This document shows positions 10,985 through 22,941 of a stretch of DNA of 64,000 bases, in pieces. The translations under genes and the position numbers were made by a program. Source of the DNA: Tragulus kanchil (taxonomy: Eukaryota; Chordata; Mammalia; Artiodactyla; Tragulidae). The DNA lies in the NCBI GenBank assembly GCA_022376925.1, contig JAIOJX010000032.1:172075979-172139978 (forward strand). Direction: 5' to 3'. The notes under the pieces are model-generated. The model had not been told where the DNA came from. It saw only the letters and a program-made list of their open reading frames with translations, and did not search any database. Every line of letters starts with the position of its first letter. Position 1 is the stretch's first letter.

Positions 10985-11202
10985 GTGTTGTTCACTTGTG
11001 AAGGGGTTGATCGCTCCATCAAGTCCAACTCTTTGCCACCCTACGGACAGTAGCCCACCAGGCTCTTCTGTCCGTGGGGTTCTCCAGGCAAGAAGACTGG
11101 AGTGAGTTGCCATGCCCTCCTCCATGGGCTCTTCCTGACCCAGACTTGGGTCTCCTGCCCTGCAGGCTGATTCCTTACTGTCTGAACCACCAGGGCAGCC
11201 CC
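10985..11202 (-). mobile_element. Bov-tA-type SINE, antisense
   Basis: Complete body and head: tagcccaccaggctcttctg, ttctccaggcaagaagactg and the head end ccaccagggcagcccc. L1 sequence flanks it on both sides. Confidence 0.92.
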
Positions 11203-11829
11203 ACTCGCCTGAGAATTCTCCCCAAATTGGTGTATGGGTTAAATAGTAAATTCTTTTGTAGTACCTGACAAGTTGATTCTAAGAATCTTATGAAATGGAA
11301 AGGACCTAGAATCGCCAGAACAACTCTGGAAGTGGAGATAAACATTGTTTGATTTCAAGGTATAATAAAATGACAGCAATGAGACCAGTGATAGCAGTAT
11401 TGGCTTGAAAATAAATGCATCAGAATAAAACTTAGAAATAAACTCACACAAACACAGAAAACTTCTGGAGGTTCAAAGACCTGCCAGTGGAGAAAGGATA
11501 GACTTTTCAGTTGTTTGTGCATGACTTTGATGCAAACATGTGTGAAGAATGAACTCAAGGTGCATCCTAGCCCTAATCATAAAACCAAGGTTTTAAAATG
11601 TGTAGATGAAAAGTAGAAGACTTTTGTGACCTTGAATTCGACAAAGATTCTTAGATTCAAGCACAAACGCCTAATCTGTCAAAGAGCAAGCTGATAAATA
11701 GGATTTCATCAAAATTAAACACTTGCTCTTCCAAAGATGTTTTGAAAGCTGGAGAAAGTATTTTTAAATTGTCTATCTGATAAAAGGGGTATCCAGAATA
11801 AGGAACCTTAAAAGTCAGTGATTAGAAAG
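11203..11829 (+). mobile_element. Older L1 LINE, sense, ORF2 C-terminal region, left of a nested L1
   Basis: Words such as gacaagttgattctaagaatc, gaaaggacctagaatcgcc, gatttcatcaaaattaaac and tatctgataaaaggggtatcc follow L1 ORF2 order. It is cut at about 11830 by a younger L1 and resumes at 12530. Confidence 0.8.
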
Positions 11830-13762
11830 CAAATAATCTATCAGAGTGGCCATTAAAATTGCCTATAAATAACAAATGCTGGACAGGGTGTGGAGAAAAG
11901 GGACCCTCTTAGAGTGTTAGTGAGAATGTAAATTGGAGCAGCCACTGTGGACACCAGTGTGGAGGCTCCTCTGAAGACTGAAAGGAGTGTTGCCATGGAT
12001 CCAGCAATCCTACCCCTGGGCGTGCATCTGGACAAAACAATTCAAAAAAGACACGTGCACCCCTATGTTCCTAGAAAATATATGTGGTACATATATACAA
12101 TGGAATATAATTCAGTCATAAAAAAGAATGACATAATGACATTTGCAGCAACATGAATGCATCTAGAGATTATCATGCTAAGTGACGTAAGTCAGAAAGA
12201 GAAAGAGAAATACCATACGATATCACTTAAATGTGGGTGCTAAACTATGACACAAAGGAACTTACCTACAAAACAGAAACAGACTTGCAGATATGGAGAG
12301 CAGCCTTGCGGTGGCCAAGAGGGAAGGGGGTGGACCGGGAGTTTGGAGTTGGCAGATGCAAAGTATTATATATAGAATGGGTAGACACTAGGTTCTGCCG
12401 TGTCACATGGGGGACGATACTCAATGTCCTGAGATAAACCATAATAGGAAAGACTATTAAAAAGACTAGGTGTACATGTAAAACTGAATCAGCTAGGCTT
12501 CAACAAAGTAAAAAAAATCAAATAACCTAATTAAACATTAGGCAATCACAGTAACAGATGACTTCACTAAGCAAGATGAATGGATGGCAAACGAGGGCAT
12601 GAAAAGATGCTCAACATAATTTCAAATGTGGAGAAAGGATAGACTTTTCAGTTGTTTGTGCATGACTTTGATGCAAACATGTGTGAAGAATGAACTCAAG
12701 GTGCATCCTAGCCTAATCATAAAACCAAGGTTTTAAAATGTGTAGATGAAAAGTAGAAGACTTTTGTGACCTTGAATTCGACAAAGATTCTTAGATTCAA
12801 GCACAAACGCCTAATCTGTCAAAGAGCAAGCTGATAAATAGGATTTCATCAAAATTAAACACTTGCTCTTCCAAAGATGTTTTGAAAGCTGGAGAAAGTA
12901 TTTTTAAATTGTCTATCTGATAAAAGGGGTATCCAGAATAAGGAACCTTAAAAGTCAGTGATTAGAAAGCAAATAATCTATCAGAGTGGCCATTAAAATT
13001 GCCTATAAATAACAAATGCTGGACAGGGTGTGGAGAAAAGGGACCCTCTTAGAGTGTTAGTGAGAATGTAAATTGGAGCAGCCACTGTGGACACCAGTGT
13101 GGAGGCTCCTCTGAAGACTGAAAGGAGTGTTGCCATGGATCCAGCAATCCTACCCCTGGGCGTGCATCTGGACAAAACAATTCAAAAAAGACACGTGCAC
13201 CCCTATGTTCCTAGAAAATATATGTGGTACATATATACAATGGAATATAATTCAGTCATAAAAAAGAATGACATAATGACATTTGCAGCAACATGAATGC
13301 ATCTAGAGATTATCATGCTAAGTGACGTAAGTCAGAAAGAGAAAGAGAAATACCATACGATATCACTTAAATGTGGGTGCTAAACTATGACACAAAGGAA
13401 CTTACCTACAAAACAGAAACAGACTTGCAGATATGGAGAGCAGCCTTGCGGTGGCCAAGAGGGAAGGGGGTGGACCGGGAGTTTGGAGTTGGCAGATGCA
13501 AAGTATTATATATAGAATGGGTAGACACTAGGTTCTGCCGTGTCACATGGGGGACGATACTCAATGTCCTGAGATAAACCATAATAGGAAAGACTATTAA
13601 AAAGACTAGGTGTACATGTAAAACTGAATCAGCTAGGCTTCAACAAAGTAAAAAAAATCAAATAACCTAATTAAACATTAGGCAATCACAGTAACAGATG
13701 ACTTCACTAAGCAAGATGAATGGATGGCAAACGAGGGCATGAAAAGATGCTCAACATAATTT
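11487..13762. repeat. Direct tandem duplication 5: 11487-12627 and 12628-13762 (offset 1140-1141 bp)
   Basis: Copies agree apart from a 1-bp deletion in copy 2 (tagccctaat becomes tagcctaat), about 80 bp from its start, and a 5-bp unmatched filler at 12623-12627. The unit holds the whole nested L1. Confidence 0.94.
11841..12518 (+). mobile_element. Younger 5'-truncated L1 nested in the older L1 (copy at 12981-13658)
   Basis: Begins in the ORF2 tail (gtgttagtgagaatgtaaat, aacccctggg-like, tatatgtggtacatatatac, gacataatgacatttgcagc) and runs through the 3' UTR to an A-rich end. The flanks caaataatcta (11830-11840) and caaataaccta (12519-12529) form a target duplication with one mismatch. Confidence 0.82.
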
Positions 13763-13796
13763 ATCATCAGAGAACTGTTCACTGAGAGAACAGGGA
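12530..13796 (+). mobile_element. Older L1 resumed, mostly as duplication 5 copy 2
   Basis: After the nested L1 the host L1 continues with gcatgaaaagatgctcaacataat (12599-12622), then the duplicated block restarts. The real continuation is 13670-13796, ending in tttatcatcagagaactgt before the next SINE. Confidence 0.75.
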
Positions 13797-14107
13797 GGGC
13801 TTCCTTGGGGGCTCAGTGGTAAAGAGTTCACCTGCCAGTTCAGGAGACACAGACTCGATCCCTGATCCAGGGAGATCCCACAGACTGCGGAGCAGCTGAA
13901 CCATGTGTCACCGCTAGGGAGCCTTGGCTCTGCAGCCTGGGAGCCGTAACGACTGAGCCCACGTGCCTAAGGCCTGTGCTCTGCAAGAAGAAGAGCCACT
14001 GCAGCTAGGGAGTGGCCTCCTGACTGCCGCAACTGGAGAAAGGCTTGCATGACAATGGAAACCCAGTACAGCCCAAATAAAAATTAAATAATAATAATAA
14101 TAATAAA
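13797..14107 (+). mobile_element. Long CHR/Bov-tA-like SINE with (TAA)n tail
   Basis: Head gggcttccttgggggctcag, B-box region gactcgatccctg, then the longer CHR-1-like body (cgtaacgactgagcccacg, gagaaaggcttgc) and an aataat tail. Inserted in the 3' part of the older L1. Confidence 0.85.
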
Positions 14108-14823
14108 ACCAATGAGCTGTCACTACCCATCTGTTAAGATGGAAACATCAAAGACTGACCATAGCAAGTGCTGGCCAGGATGTGGACCATCTGGAACTCC
14201 TCTACACTGCATGTGGGTGTGTGAAATGAGGAAGACACTTTGGAAAGGAAACAGTTGACAACCATTCTGCTCCACCCAAGAGAAATGGCGCACATGGGGA
14301 CATACATCCGTACAAAGCCTTGTACACCAATGTTCACAGCAGCTTTACTTGTGATTTGCCTATATTTAGAAACAACCCAAGTGCCTTTTCATGAAGGAAT
14401 GGGTGAACTCGGTCCATATAACATAGTACGACTGATCAGTAAACAGAAATGGACTATCAGTATCTGCGACAGCACAGATGAATTTTGATTTATTTTCCTG
14501 GGTAGAAGAAGGCAGGCAGAGTACCTACAGCGTGAGTTCATTTGCATGAAGTTCTAGAAAATACAAACTAGTCTACAGCGATAGAAAGCTTATTAGTGAT
14601 GGCCTGAGGTTGGTGGGAGAGAGGGGTGACACAGAGACCTTGCGTAGGGACAAAAGGAAACTTTTTGGGGGGTGGTGATGAATGTTTTTATTGTCTTTAT
14701 TGTGGTGATGGTCTCATGGAGGGGTGTGTGTGTGTGTCAAACTGTGCAGTTTGTTGTGCGCCCCCTGTATGTCAACAGAGCTATTAAAAATTCAAACAGC
14801 TCCTCCCAAGGAACATTGTTGGG
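14108..14823 (+). mobile_element. Older L1 3' end and 3' UTR, sense
   Basis: Has gctggccaggatgtgg, aaagccttgtacaccaatg, ttcacagcagctttactt, cacagatgaattttg and the L1M-type 3' UTR words ttgtggtgatggtctc and caaactgtgcagtttg. It ends at gctattaaaaattc. Closes the L1 begun near 7.3 kb. Confidence 0.85.
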
Positions 14824-14969
14824 CTTTTTCTTTTTAGTTTTGTTTATTTACGGCTATTCTGGGTTTTCACTCCTGCCATAGGCTCTTCTCTAGTTGCTGG
14901 AGTGGGGGCTACGCTCTAGCTGAATTGAGCAGGCTTCTTGTGGCCGTGACTTCTCTGGTTGTGGATGGC
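14824..14969 (-). mobile_element. CHR-1-like SINE, antisense, cut at the joint
   Basis: Starts with the T-rich tail and gggttttcactcctgcc, then stops at gttgtggatgg where copy 1 ends. The complete element is in copy 2. Confidence 0.85.
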
Positions 14970-15222
14970 TCACCTGCCAGTTCAGGAGACACAGACTCGA
15001 TCCCTGATCCGGGCCCTGGAGCCAAATGTGTCACCGCTAGGGAGCCGGGGAGCGGGAGCCGTAACGACTGAGCCCACGTGCCTAAGGCCTGTGCTCTGCA
15101 AGAAGAAGAGCCACTGCAGCTAGGGAGTGGCCTCCTGACTGCCGCAACTGGAGAAAGGCTTGCATGACAATGGAAACCCAGTACAGCCCAAATAAAAATT
15201 AAATAATAATAATAATAATAAA
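14970..15222 (+). mobile_element. Duplicate of the long SINE at 13797, garbled start
   Basis: Matches 13828-14107 except for the damaged 85 bp at the joint. The TAA tail is identical. Confidence 0.85.
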
Positions 15223-15938
15223 ACCAATGAGCTGTCACTACCCATCTGTTAAGATGGAAACATCAAAGACTGACCATAGCAAGTGCTGGCCAGGATGTGG
15301 ACCATCTGGAACTCCTCTACACTGCATGTGGGTGTGTGAAATGAGGAAGACACTTTGGAAAGGAAACAGTTGACAACCATTCTGCTCCACCCAAGAGAAA
15401 TGGCGCACATGGGGACATACATCCGTACAAAGCCTTGTACACCAATGTTCACAGCAGCTTTACTTGTGATTTGCCTATATTTAGAAACAACCCAAGTGCC
15501 TCTTCATGAAGGAATGGGTGAACTCGGTCCATATAACATAGTACGACTGATCAGTAAACAGAAATGGACTATCAGTATCTGCGACAGCACAGATGAATTT
15601 TGATTTATTTTCCTGGGTAGAAGAAGGCAGGCAGAGTACCTACAGTGTGAGTTCATTTGCATGAAGTTCTAGAAAATACAAACTAGTCTACAGCGATAGA
15701 AAGCTTATTAGTGATGGCCTGAGGTTGGTGGGAGAGAGGGGTGACACAGAGACCTTGCGTAGGGACAAAAGGAAACTTTTTGGGGGGTGGTGATGAATGT
15801 TTTTATTGTCTTTATTGTGGTGATGGTCTCATGGAGGGGTGTGTGTGTGTGTCAAACTGTGCAGCTTGTTGTGCGCCCCCTGTATGTCAACAGAGCTATT
15901 AAAAATTCAAACAGCTCCTCCCAAGGAACATTGTTGGG
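15223..15938 (+). mobile_element. Duplicate of the L1 3' end at 14108
   Basis: Copy at +1115 with at least four single-base transitions (for example ccttttcatg / cctcttcatg and cagtttgttg / cagcttgttg). Confidence 0.85.
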
Positions 15939-16308
15939 CTTTTTCTTTTTAATTTTGTTTATTTACGGCTATTCTGGGTTTTCACTCCTGCCATAGGCTC
16001 TTCTCTAGTTGCTGGAGTGGGGGCTACGCTCTAGCTGAATTGAGCAGGCTTCTTGTGGCCGTGACTTCTCTGGTTGTGGATGGAACTCGGGCTCTAGGGC
16101 TCATGGGCTTCAGGCGCTGCAGCACATGGGCTCCATAGGTGCAGCTCCGAGGCTCTAGAGCCCAGGCTGCATAATTGTGGCTCTTGGGCTTAGTTGCTCT
16201 GCAGCACGTGGGATCTTCCTGGATCAGGGATCGAACCTGTGAAGAGCTTGCCTGCTACGTTGGCAGGCGAGCTCTTCACCACTGAGCCACCAGGGAGGCC
16301 CCCCAGGC
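15939..16308 (-). mobile_element. CHR-1-like SINE, antisense, complete
   Basis: T-rich tail, long body (gggctctagggctcatggg, gaggctctagagccc) and tRNA-like head with gatcgaacctg, ending ccaccagggaggcccc. Confidence 0.88.
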
Positions 16309-17700
16309 AACACTGTTTACAAAATTTTTGCCCCCTTTTTCCACCGCATCCTCCAGATGTTCACTGAGAACACGGGCTGAGAGGGTATAGGCATCACTGC
16401 TTTGCTCATCACAGTTGCCACACCCTGAGAGACTGTACCCCAGTGCTTCACGCTGTGGTGTGAGTTTATTCTCCATCCCAAGGGCAGCCAGGTTACTGTT
16501 AAAACCTCAGAGAGTATCATGGTTGTTGGTGTTGTTTTAGTCCCAAATTAAAGAGGATATTTAGTGCTTTTCTTCTGTTTTATTTATGCCAATCCAAACC
16601 CAACACATCATTTAAGGATCTTCACTTTCCTGCCGACTGGTTTTTACCGTCTCCACAAACTCCTTGACTTCTCTAGGTCTGATTCAGATTAGCAGACAAT
16701 TACTGAGCACACAAGCTCTTTAAGGCAGCAGTAGTATCTTTGTGCTTCCAGTGTCTAGCTTAACAAATGCTGAGTTATTTTAGCTTGTTATGCACTGTAT
16801 TATTTGTTAATGATTTTGTGGATTTACTCTCTCTCCTTTTCTATATTCTTGCCTCTAGCACAGACTTAACACAGAGGAAGTGACTCATCCTCAGAGATCA
16901 AATGCTTAGGCGAAGGCATAGGGAATCCACGAAGAGCCAGTCAGTAGCCCTGAGACTTCCTTCCATTTGTCAAAACCCAATTATTAAGTATCAAGGCCTT
17001 AATCATGTGCTTGGCTGGACAGAACCATTTCCTCTTGTAAAAAAGTAAATGAAAAAGGTGATGTCTAGGCCTGTATACCACAGTCGCTTCATTCCTCAAA
17101 CATCTGTTGTTTCTTTTGGCAGTGGTATGACATGGTTTAAATAATACTGACTAATTAATTTACCTACAAAGCATGACACTAGTAGGTGCTACCGGGGGAT
17201 TTGTTTACATAGCCCTAAGCACTCCAGTCTTATAGAAAATTTTATTTTCATGGCAGAATCTGAGTCACGAAGATTAGATGGATGTAGATTTATACACGAA
17301 ACTCACAAATATTAGAACCAGAGAGAACTGAGATCATTTCAGGACATAGAAAAAGAGGAACAGTTGTACCTAACTCGTGGTGGTGTTATGCAACCGTTAG
17401 GCTCAGAGGATGATGCATTCTGAGAACATGAGCCTTCAGAGGGTTTGGATGAGTTCACGAACGATGCAGCCATCGCTGGCTCTCGGGGAAGCTCAGGTTG
17501 TTTGGTGGGGGCACAGGTCACATGTCTGGGATAGCGGTAATGCTATGAAGAGACCCTTTGCGGGGCTAGAGAGAGCATGGCTTAATACACGAGTTACTTA
17601 TCAATTAAGTTCTCAACTTATACACAAAATTCATGCTTATGTAATAAAGTGAAAATACACTGGAAAGTTAAAAGAAATAGATGCTATTTATTCTCATTAG
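16309..17700. other. Mostly unassigned sequence with an L2/MIR-like patch
   Basis: The interval 16690-16790 (gagcacacaagctctttaag, gtgcttccagtgtctagc) resembles the 3' end shared by L2 and MIR3. The rest gives no recognised family. The part from 17025 is repeated in duplication 7. Confidence 0.45.
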
Positions 17701-17709
17701 TCAGTGATA

Positions 17710-17922
17710 GGGACTTCCCTGTAGCTCAGATGGTAAAGAGTCAGCCTGCGAAACAGGAGACCGGGGTTCGATCCCTGCGTCAGGAAGAAAGATGCCCCGG
17801 AGGAGGAAGTGGCTGCCTGCTCCAGTGTTCTTGCCTGGAGAATTCCATGGACAGAGAGGCTGGCGGGCTGCGTCCATGGGGTCGCAGAGAGTTGGACCCA
17901 GCTGAGCGACCCACACACACAC
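17710..17922 (+). mobile_element. Bov-tA-type SINE with canonical B box (copy at 18776-18988)
   Basis: Head ggacttccctgtagctcag and a perfect-looking B box ggttcgatccc, then the standard body. The flanks tcagtgata and tcagcgatg are probably a decayed target duplication. Confidence 0.93.
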
Positions 17923-18775
17923 TCAGCGATGCCCACGTGTCTGTGCCTTCTTCATAAGTGCACATGGCCTTTTCTATATCTTACTATGAACGTTTGAAAT
18001 GTCTGGCCAGCCATTCCAGTGCACGCTCATAGGCCCACACCCAGGCTCTGTTATTAACATTTCCCTATGCTTGCTTTGTCGTGTCTGTACCCATTTCCTC
18101 TTGTAAAAAAGAAAATGAAAAAGGTGATGTCTAGGCCTGTATACCACAGTCGCTTCATTCCTCAAACATCTGTTGTTTCTTTTGGCAGTGGTATGACATG
18201 GTTTAAATAATACTGACTAATTAATTTACCTACAAAGCATGACACTAGTAGGTGCTACCGGGGGATTTGTTTACATAGCCCTAAGCACTCCAGTCTTATA
18301 GAAAATTTTATTTTCATGGCAGAATCTGAGTCACGAAGATTAGATGGATGTAGATTTATACACGAAACTCACAAATATTAGAACCAGAGAGAACTGAGAT
18401 CATTTCAGGACATAGAAAAAGAGGAACAGTTGTACCTAACTCGTGGTGGTGTTATGCAACCGTTAGGCTCAGAGGATGATGCATTCTGAGAACATGAGCC
18501 TTCAGAGGGTTTGGATGAGTTCACGAACGATGCAGCCATCGCTGGCTCTCGGGGAAGCTCAGGTTGTTTGGTGGGGGCACAGGTCACATGTCTGGGATAG
18601 CGGTAATGCTATGAAGAGACCCTTTGCGGGGCTAGAGAGAGCATGGCTTAATACACGAGTTACTTATCAATTAAGTTCTCAACTTATACACAAAATTCAT
18701 GCTTATGTAATAAAGTGAAAATACACTGGAAAGTTAAAAGAAATAGATGCTATTTATTCTCATTAGTCAGTGATA

Positions 18776-18988
18776 GGGACTTCCCTGTAGCTCAGATGGT
18801 AAAGAGTCAGCCTGCGAAACAGGAGACCGGGGTTCGATCCCTGCGTCAGGAAGAAAGATGCCCCGGAGGAGGAAGTGGCTGCCTGCTCCAGTGTTCTTGC
18901 CTGGAGAATTCCATGGACAGAGAGGCTGGCGGGCTGCGTCCATGGGGTCGCAGAGAGTTGGACCCAGCTGAGCGACCCCCACACACAC
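18776..18988 (+). mobile_element. Duplicate of the Bov-tA SINE at 17710
   Basis: Copy at +1066 with one base change near its 3' end (gacccacac / gacccccac). Confidence 0.9.
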
Positions 18989-19289
18989 TCAGCGATGCCC
19001 ACGTGTCTGTGCCTTCTTCATAAGTGCACGTGGCCTTTTCTATATCTTACTATGAACGTTTGAAATGTCTGGCCAGCCATTCCAGTGCACGCTCATAGGC
19101 CCACACCCAGGCTCTGTTATTAACATTTCCCTATGCTTGCTTTGTCGTGTCTGTACCCATTTGTTTATTCCTCTCTCCCATCAATCCGTCGTGTTTCCGT
19201 GGTGCATGGCAGCAGTTTAGCGTGCATAGCTGGACGTCGTCTCTTTCTTTCTGATGTAAAGGCCCCGCATCGTTAGGTGTTCATTCCCT

Positions 19290-19803
19290 GAGTGAGGTGG
19301 AGATACACTGAGGTGACCCCTGATGAGACTCACCTGGTATTTCCGCCCTACATAATCCCCAGTAACTAGTTTATAACCAGTGGTAAATGGCAAAGATGTT
19401 AGGGTGTCCCTCCTGTGAGTTACATGACTCAGGACTCCATATGTACTAGGAGGCGGGACCAGAGACTTTTTGTGGGATTGATGAAGTAAGTGATCGTACT
19501 GAAGAAGCTCAAGTGGCAAGGAGTTATGGATCACACGGAGGATCTGAGAGCCAGCCAAAAGCTTGGGCCCTCAGCCACGCAGCAAGGAAAGAATTCTCAG
19601 AACAGCTGTGAGAGTGAGCTTGGAAGCAGAGTCTTCCCCTGTTGAACCTCCAGATGAAAACAGCAGACCTGTAGGACCCTGAACAGAGAACTCAGCTAAG
19701 ACACGCCCAGACTTCTGACCTATAGAAACTATGAGGTAATTTATGTGTGTTAAGTTGCCGAGTTTGTTGGAATTTTGTTTTGTAGCCACACGATGAATAC
19801 AGG
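19290..19803 (+). mobile_element. MaLR (MLT1/MST-type) LTR, decayed; start approximate
   Basis: The 3' part aligns by eye with the MaLR LTR end: gtgagcttggaagcagag, cagctaagacacgcccag, gaaactatgaggtaat, and a closing ttttgttttgtagccacacg. It is followed directly by MaLR internal sequence, so this is a 5' LTR. An ancient non-coding remnant. Confidence 0.7.
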
Positions 19804-20520
19804 TATTATTACCTGGAGGTGGAGTGCTGTTGTAACAAATACCTAAAAACGGGCCGTGGTTTTGGACCTCACCAGCTGGCAGAGGAGTGTGTTAGAGAAA
19901 TCCAAGTCTTCCTGAGAAGACTGTTGATAGTATACACTGGGGCTTTAGGGCTGCTGCTGCGGAGGGCTCCTGGGAAGTGGGAAAGGCATGTCCGGAGGTT
20001 GGAGGAAGGCCTGGTCCTTGGCGGGAGCTGGCGGGACGTCCAGTGCCGTCTCCTGTGCTGCGTGGAAGGCAAGAGGACAGAGATGGTGACCTTGGTTATG
20101 GAGCTGACGACAGGTCCAGGCAAAGCACTGGAGATAGGCCCTGGTTTCTTCTGGCTGCTGATAGTAAGATGTGAGAAGAGAGAGATTAATGGATAGAAGA
20201 ACTGCTCAACAGGAAGCAGGACTGGGTGGCTTCTGAAAACGCTCCAGCTTCTGCAGGAGGCTCCAATTAAGGCAGTGGGGTCTAGAGAGAAACCTGAGGT
20301 TGTGACTGCGTAACTTTTGGCTAAAACTTAGGTAATCCAACCCAGGGAAGGGATCTTTGAAAAGAATATGCCTCACGGATCCTCTCTGTCAAACCAGAGG
20401 AGGTCTAAAAGGTATAATCTCGTTGGCCCTCAGCAAGCTCCATCTTGCTAGCAGAGACAACCAGAGACTCTGCTCATGAGCATGAAAGTAAGCGGCCATG
20501 TTGCTTTCTATTTCCCTTAG
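19804..20520 (+). mobile_element. MaLR internal region remnant, perhaps with the start of the 3' LTR
   Basis: Begins tattacctggaggtgg and gtaacaaatacctaaaaac, as MaLR internal sequence does directly after the 5' LTR, then gagaagactgttgatag. Near 20437 ctccatcttgctagcagag resembles LTR sequence again. The 125-codon frame at 19819-20196 lies inside and is probably chance. Confidence 0.65.
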
Positions 20521-20894
20521 GTAAACACCCAGTTGTGCAATTGCTAAGTCATAGGATAGGCATACGATTGGCTTTTAAAGAAAATTTCCAGGTATTTTTC
20601 CCAAGTGGCAATCTCATTACTCATTCTCAGCAATGAAGTAGGAGGGTTCCTGTCCCACTGCATCCTCACAACATTTGGTGTTTTCATTCTTGCTAATGTT
20701 GGCTATTCTAAGAGATGTGTAGTGATATGTCCTTGTGGTTTTTAACTCAGGTTTTCCTGGTTTCTGGTAAGTGCTTTTTCTTGTGCTTATTGGATATCAT
20801 TATCTTCTTTTGAAAAGACTCTTTTTAAATAATTTGCTTCGATGCTCCCTTTTGGAAGAAAAAAGTTGTTTGTGCTTTTATGATGCTGGCTGAG

Positions 20895-21264
20895 TTGTGG
20901 TCGTTCAGTCGCTGAGTTGTGTCCAGCTCTTTGCGACCCCGTGGACTGCAGCACACCAGGCTGCCCTGCCCCTCACTATCTCCTGGAGTTTGCTCAGATT
21001 CATGTCTATTGAGTCAGTGATGCTGTCTAACCACTTCATCCTCTGCCACCCACTTCTCCTCCTGCCCTCAATATTTCCCAGCATCAGGGTCATTTTCAAT
21101 GAGTCAGCTCTTAACATCAAGTGGCCAAAGGGTGGGAGCTTCAACTTCAGTTTCAGCTTCAGCATCAGTCCTTCCAGTGACTATTTGGGGTTGATTTCCT
21201 TTAGGATTGATTGGTTTGATCTCCTTGCAGTCCAAGGGACTCCTAAGAGTCTTCTCCAATGCTG
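20895..21264 (-). mobile_element. BovB 3' end, antisense, inside the L1
   Basis: Complement of the BovB tail: gttcagtcgctgagttgtgt, gttgatttcctttaggattg, agtccaagggactcc. On the minus strand it gives the characteristic BovB C-terminal sequence with a MKWLDSI-type block and AAVHGVAKSWTQLSD. Confidence 0.93.
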
Positions 21265-22120
21265 AGTTATAAGTGTTCTTTATATATCTTGGATGTAGCC
21301 CTGTGTGTGCTTGTCTTGCAAATATTTTCTCTCGTATGATGGTTTGCTTATTGATATCTTTTGATGAATAGGAACATAATTTTCATGAAATGGCTCTTGC
21401 ATTATGTGACTTGTATTAAAAAAAAAAAAACAAACCTTTGCTTATTCTTAAGCCATGAACATATTCTCCTGTCTTTTCCTATGCAAATGCCACAATTTTT
21501 GGATTACTGTAGATTATAGTAAGTTTTAAAGTCAGGTAGTATAAGACTTCTAATTTTGTAAAAGGTGATCTCAAGCTTAATTTAAATATCTAAAGCTAGA
21601 TAAAAGTAATTTAATATCTAGAGCTTGCTTTGGATATTCAATGTCAGTGCTGTCCTATAGAACTTTATGCAATGATAAAAATACGTACCTGCACTATTTA
21701 AAAACGGCAACCACTAATCACATGTGAGTGTTCAGCCCTTGAAAAATGTGGCTAGTGCCATTGAGGAACTCAGTTTTTAATTTTGTTCAATTTTAATTAA
21801 TGTAAATTTAAGTACCCACATATAGTTAGTGACTACCATAATGCACACTGCAGTTGAAAGTTCTTTTCATTTCTATGTAGAATAAGCTTCTCAGTTTCTA
21901 CCAAAAAGGGGCACTGGTGTTATTATAATTGAGATCATTTTGAATGTATGGATCAGTTTGGCCAGAATTGACGTCTTAATAGTGATTAATCTTTTGATCC
22001 ATTATCATGGCCTATCTCTTCATCTATGTTCGCTTCTTCAATTTCTTCCAAAATGTTTTCTGATTTTCTGTATACTGCTTCTGTGCATATTTTGGTATGT
22101 TTACCCCTGAGTATTTCATA

Positions 22121-22309
22121 GGCCTTCCCTGGTGGCTCAAGACAGTAAAGAATCTGCAGGAGACCTGGGTTTGATCCCTGGGTTAGAAAGATCCCCTGGA
22201 AATGGAATGACAACCCACCCAGTAGTCTTGCCTGGAGAATTCTATGGACACAGGAACTTGGTGGGCAATAGTCTGTGCGGTCGCAAAGAGTCAGACATGA
22301 CTGAACATG
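22121..22309 (+). mobile_element. Bov-tA-type SINE (partial copy at 23311-23421)
   Basis: ggccttccctggtggctcaa head, B-box-like gggtttgatccctgg, and the body to gactgaacatgc. The second copy starts inside the element at the duplication joint. Confidence 0.92.
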
Positions 22310-22730
22310 CTTTTTTAATTATTTAAGTGAAATGATTAAACAAAATTTTTCAGTTGTTTGCTACAATCAAGTTTTGTAAATTTACCTTCTGCCCTTGACC
22401 TTGCTAAATTCACTAATTAGTTCTGGTAGTTGTTTTATTGATTCTTTTGGATTTTCTTTGTTGACAATCATGTCATATGAAAATGAGACATCTTTCTTTC
22501 CAACCTGGATGACATTTATTTAGTTAAGTTTTTGTTTATTTTTGTTGGCTTATTGTACTGGCAAGCACCTCCAATGCAGCGTAGAATAAGAATGTCCATT
22601 CTCATCTTGTTCCCAACCTTAGTGAGGACAATTTCAGTCTTTCATCATTAAATATTATATTAGTTATGTTTCTGATGTTATTTCTTATTTTTATTACGAA
22701 TGAATTAGAGTTTTGTTCAATTCTTTTTGC

Positions 22731-22941
22731 ATACCTGTGTGCTAAGTAACTTTAGTTGTCTCCAACTCTTTGAGACCCTGTGAACTATAGCCTGCCAGGC
22801 TTATCTGTTCATAGGATTCTCTGGCCAATAATACCTGAGTGGGTTCCCATGCCATACTCTAGGGGATCTTCTCGACCCAGGGATCAAAATCTCATGCATT
22901 AGTAGGTGGATTCTTTACCACTGGCACCACCTGGAAAGCCC
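22731..22941 (-). mobile_element. Bov-tA-type SINE, antisense (copy at 23843-24053)
   Basis: gtgctaagtaactttagttg at the tail side, ggattctttaccactggcac near the head, and ending ctggaaagccc. Confidence 0.92.

Larger units (their letters stand above)
13828..16083. repeat. Direct tandem duplication 6: about 13828-14969 and 14970-16083 (offset 1115 bp)
   Basis: From 13941 / 15056 on, the copies match with scattered transitions. The first 85 bases of copy 2 are garbled, with several indels against copy 1, so the damage sits at the joint. Several internal differences look allelic. Confidence 0.93.
17025..19156. repeat. Direct tandem duplication 7: 17025-18090 and 18091-19156 (1066 bp)
   Basis: Both ends share the 6-bp word ccattt, so the joint is clean. 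A few single-base differences (gtaaatg/gaaaatg, gcacatgg/gcacgtgg) are spread through the unit. Confidence 0.95.

Noticed and set aside
17710..17790. tRNA gene
   Set aside because: It has A- and B-box-like words but is the head of a Bov-tA SINE. The cloverleaf is not conserved and the body continues as a SINE.
17649..17957. 102-codon plus-strand open frame, and its copy at 18715-19023
   Set aside because: It is a translation through a Bov-tA SINE, and such frames occur in most of these SINEs. No gene.
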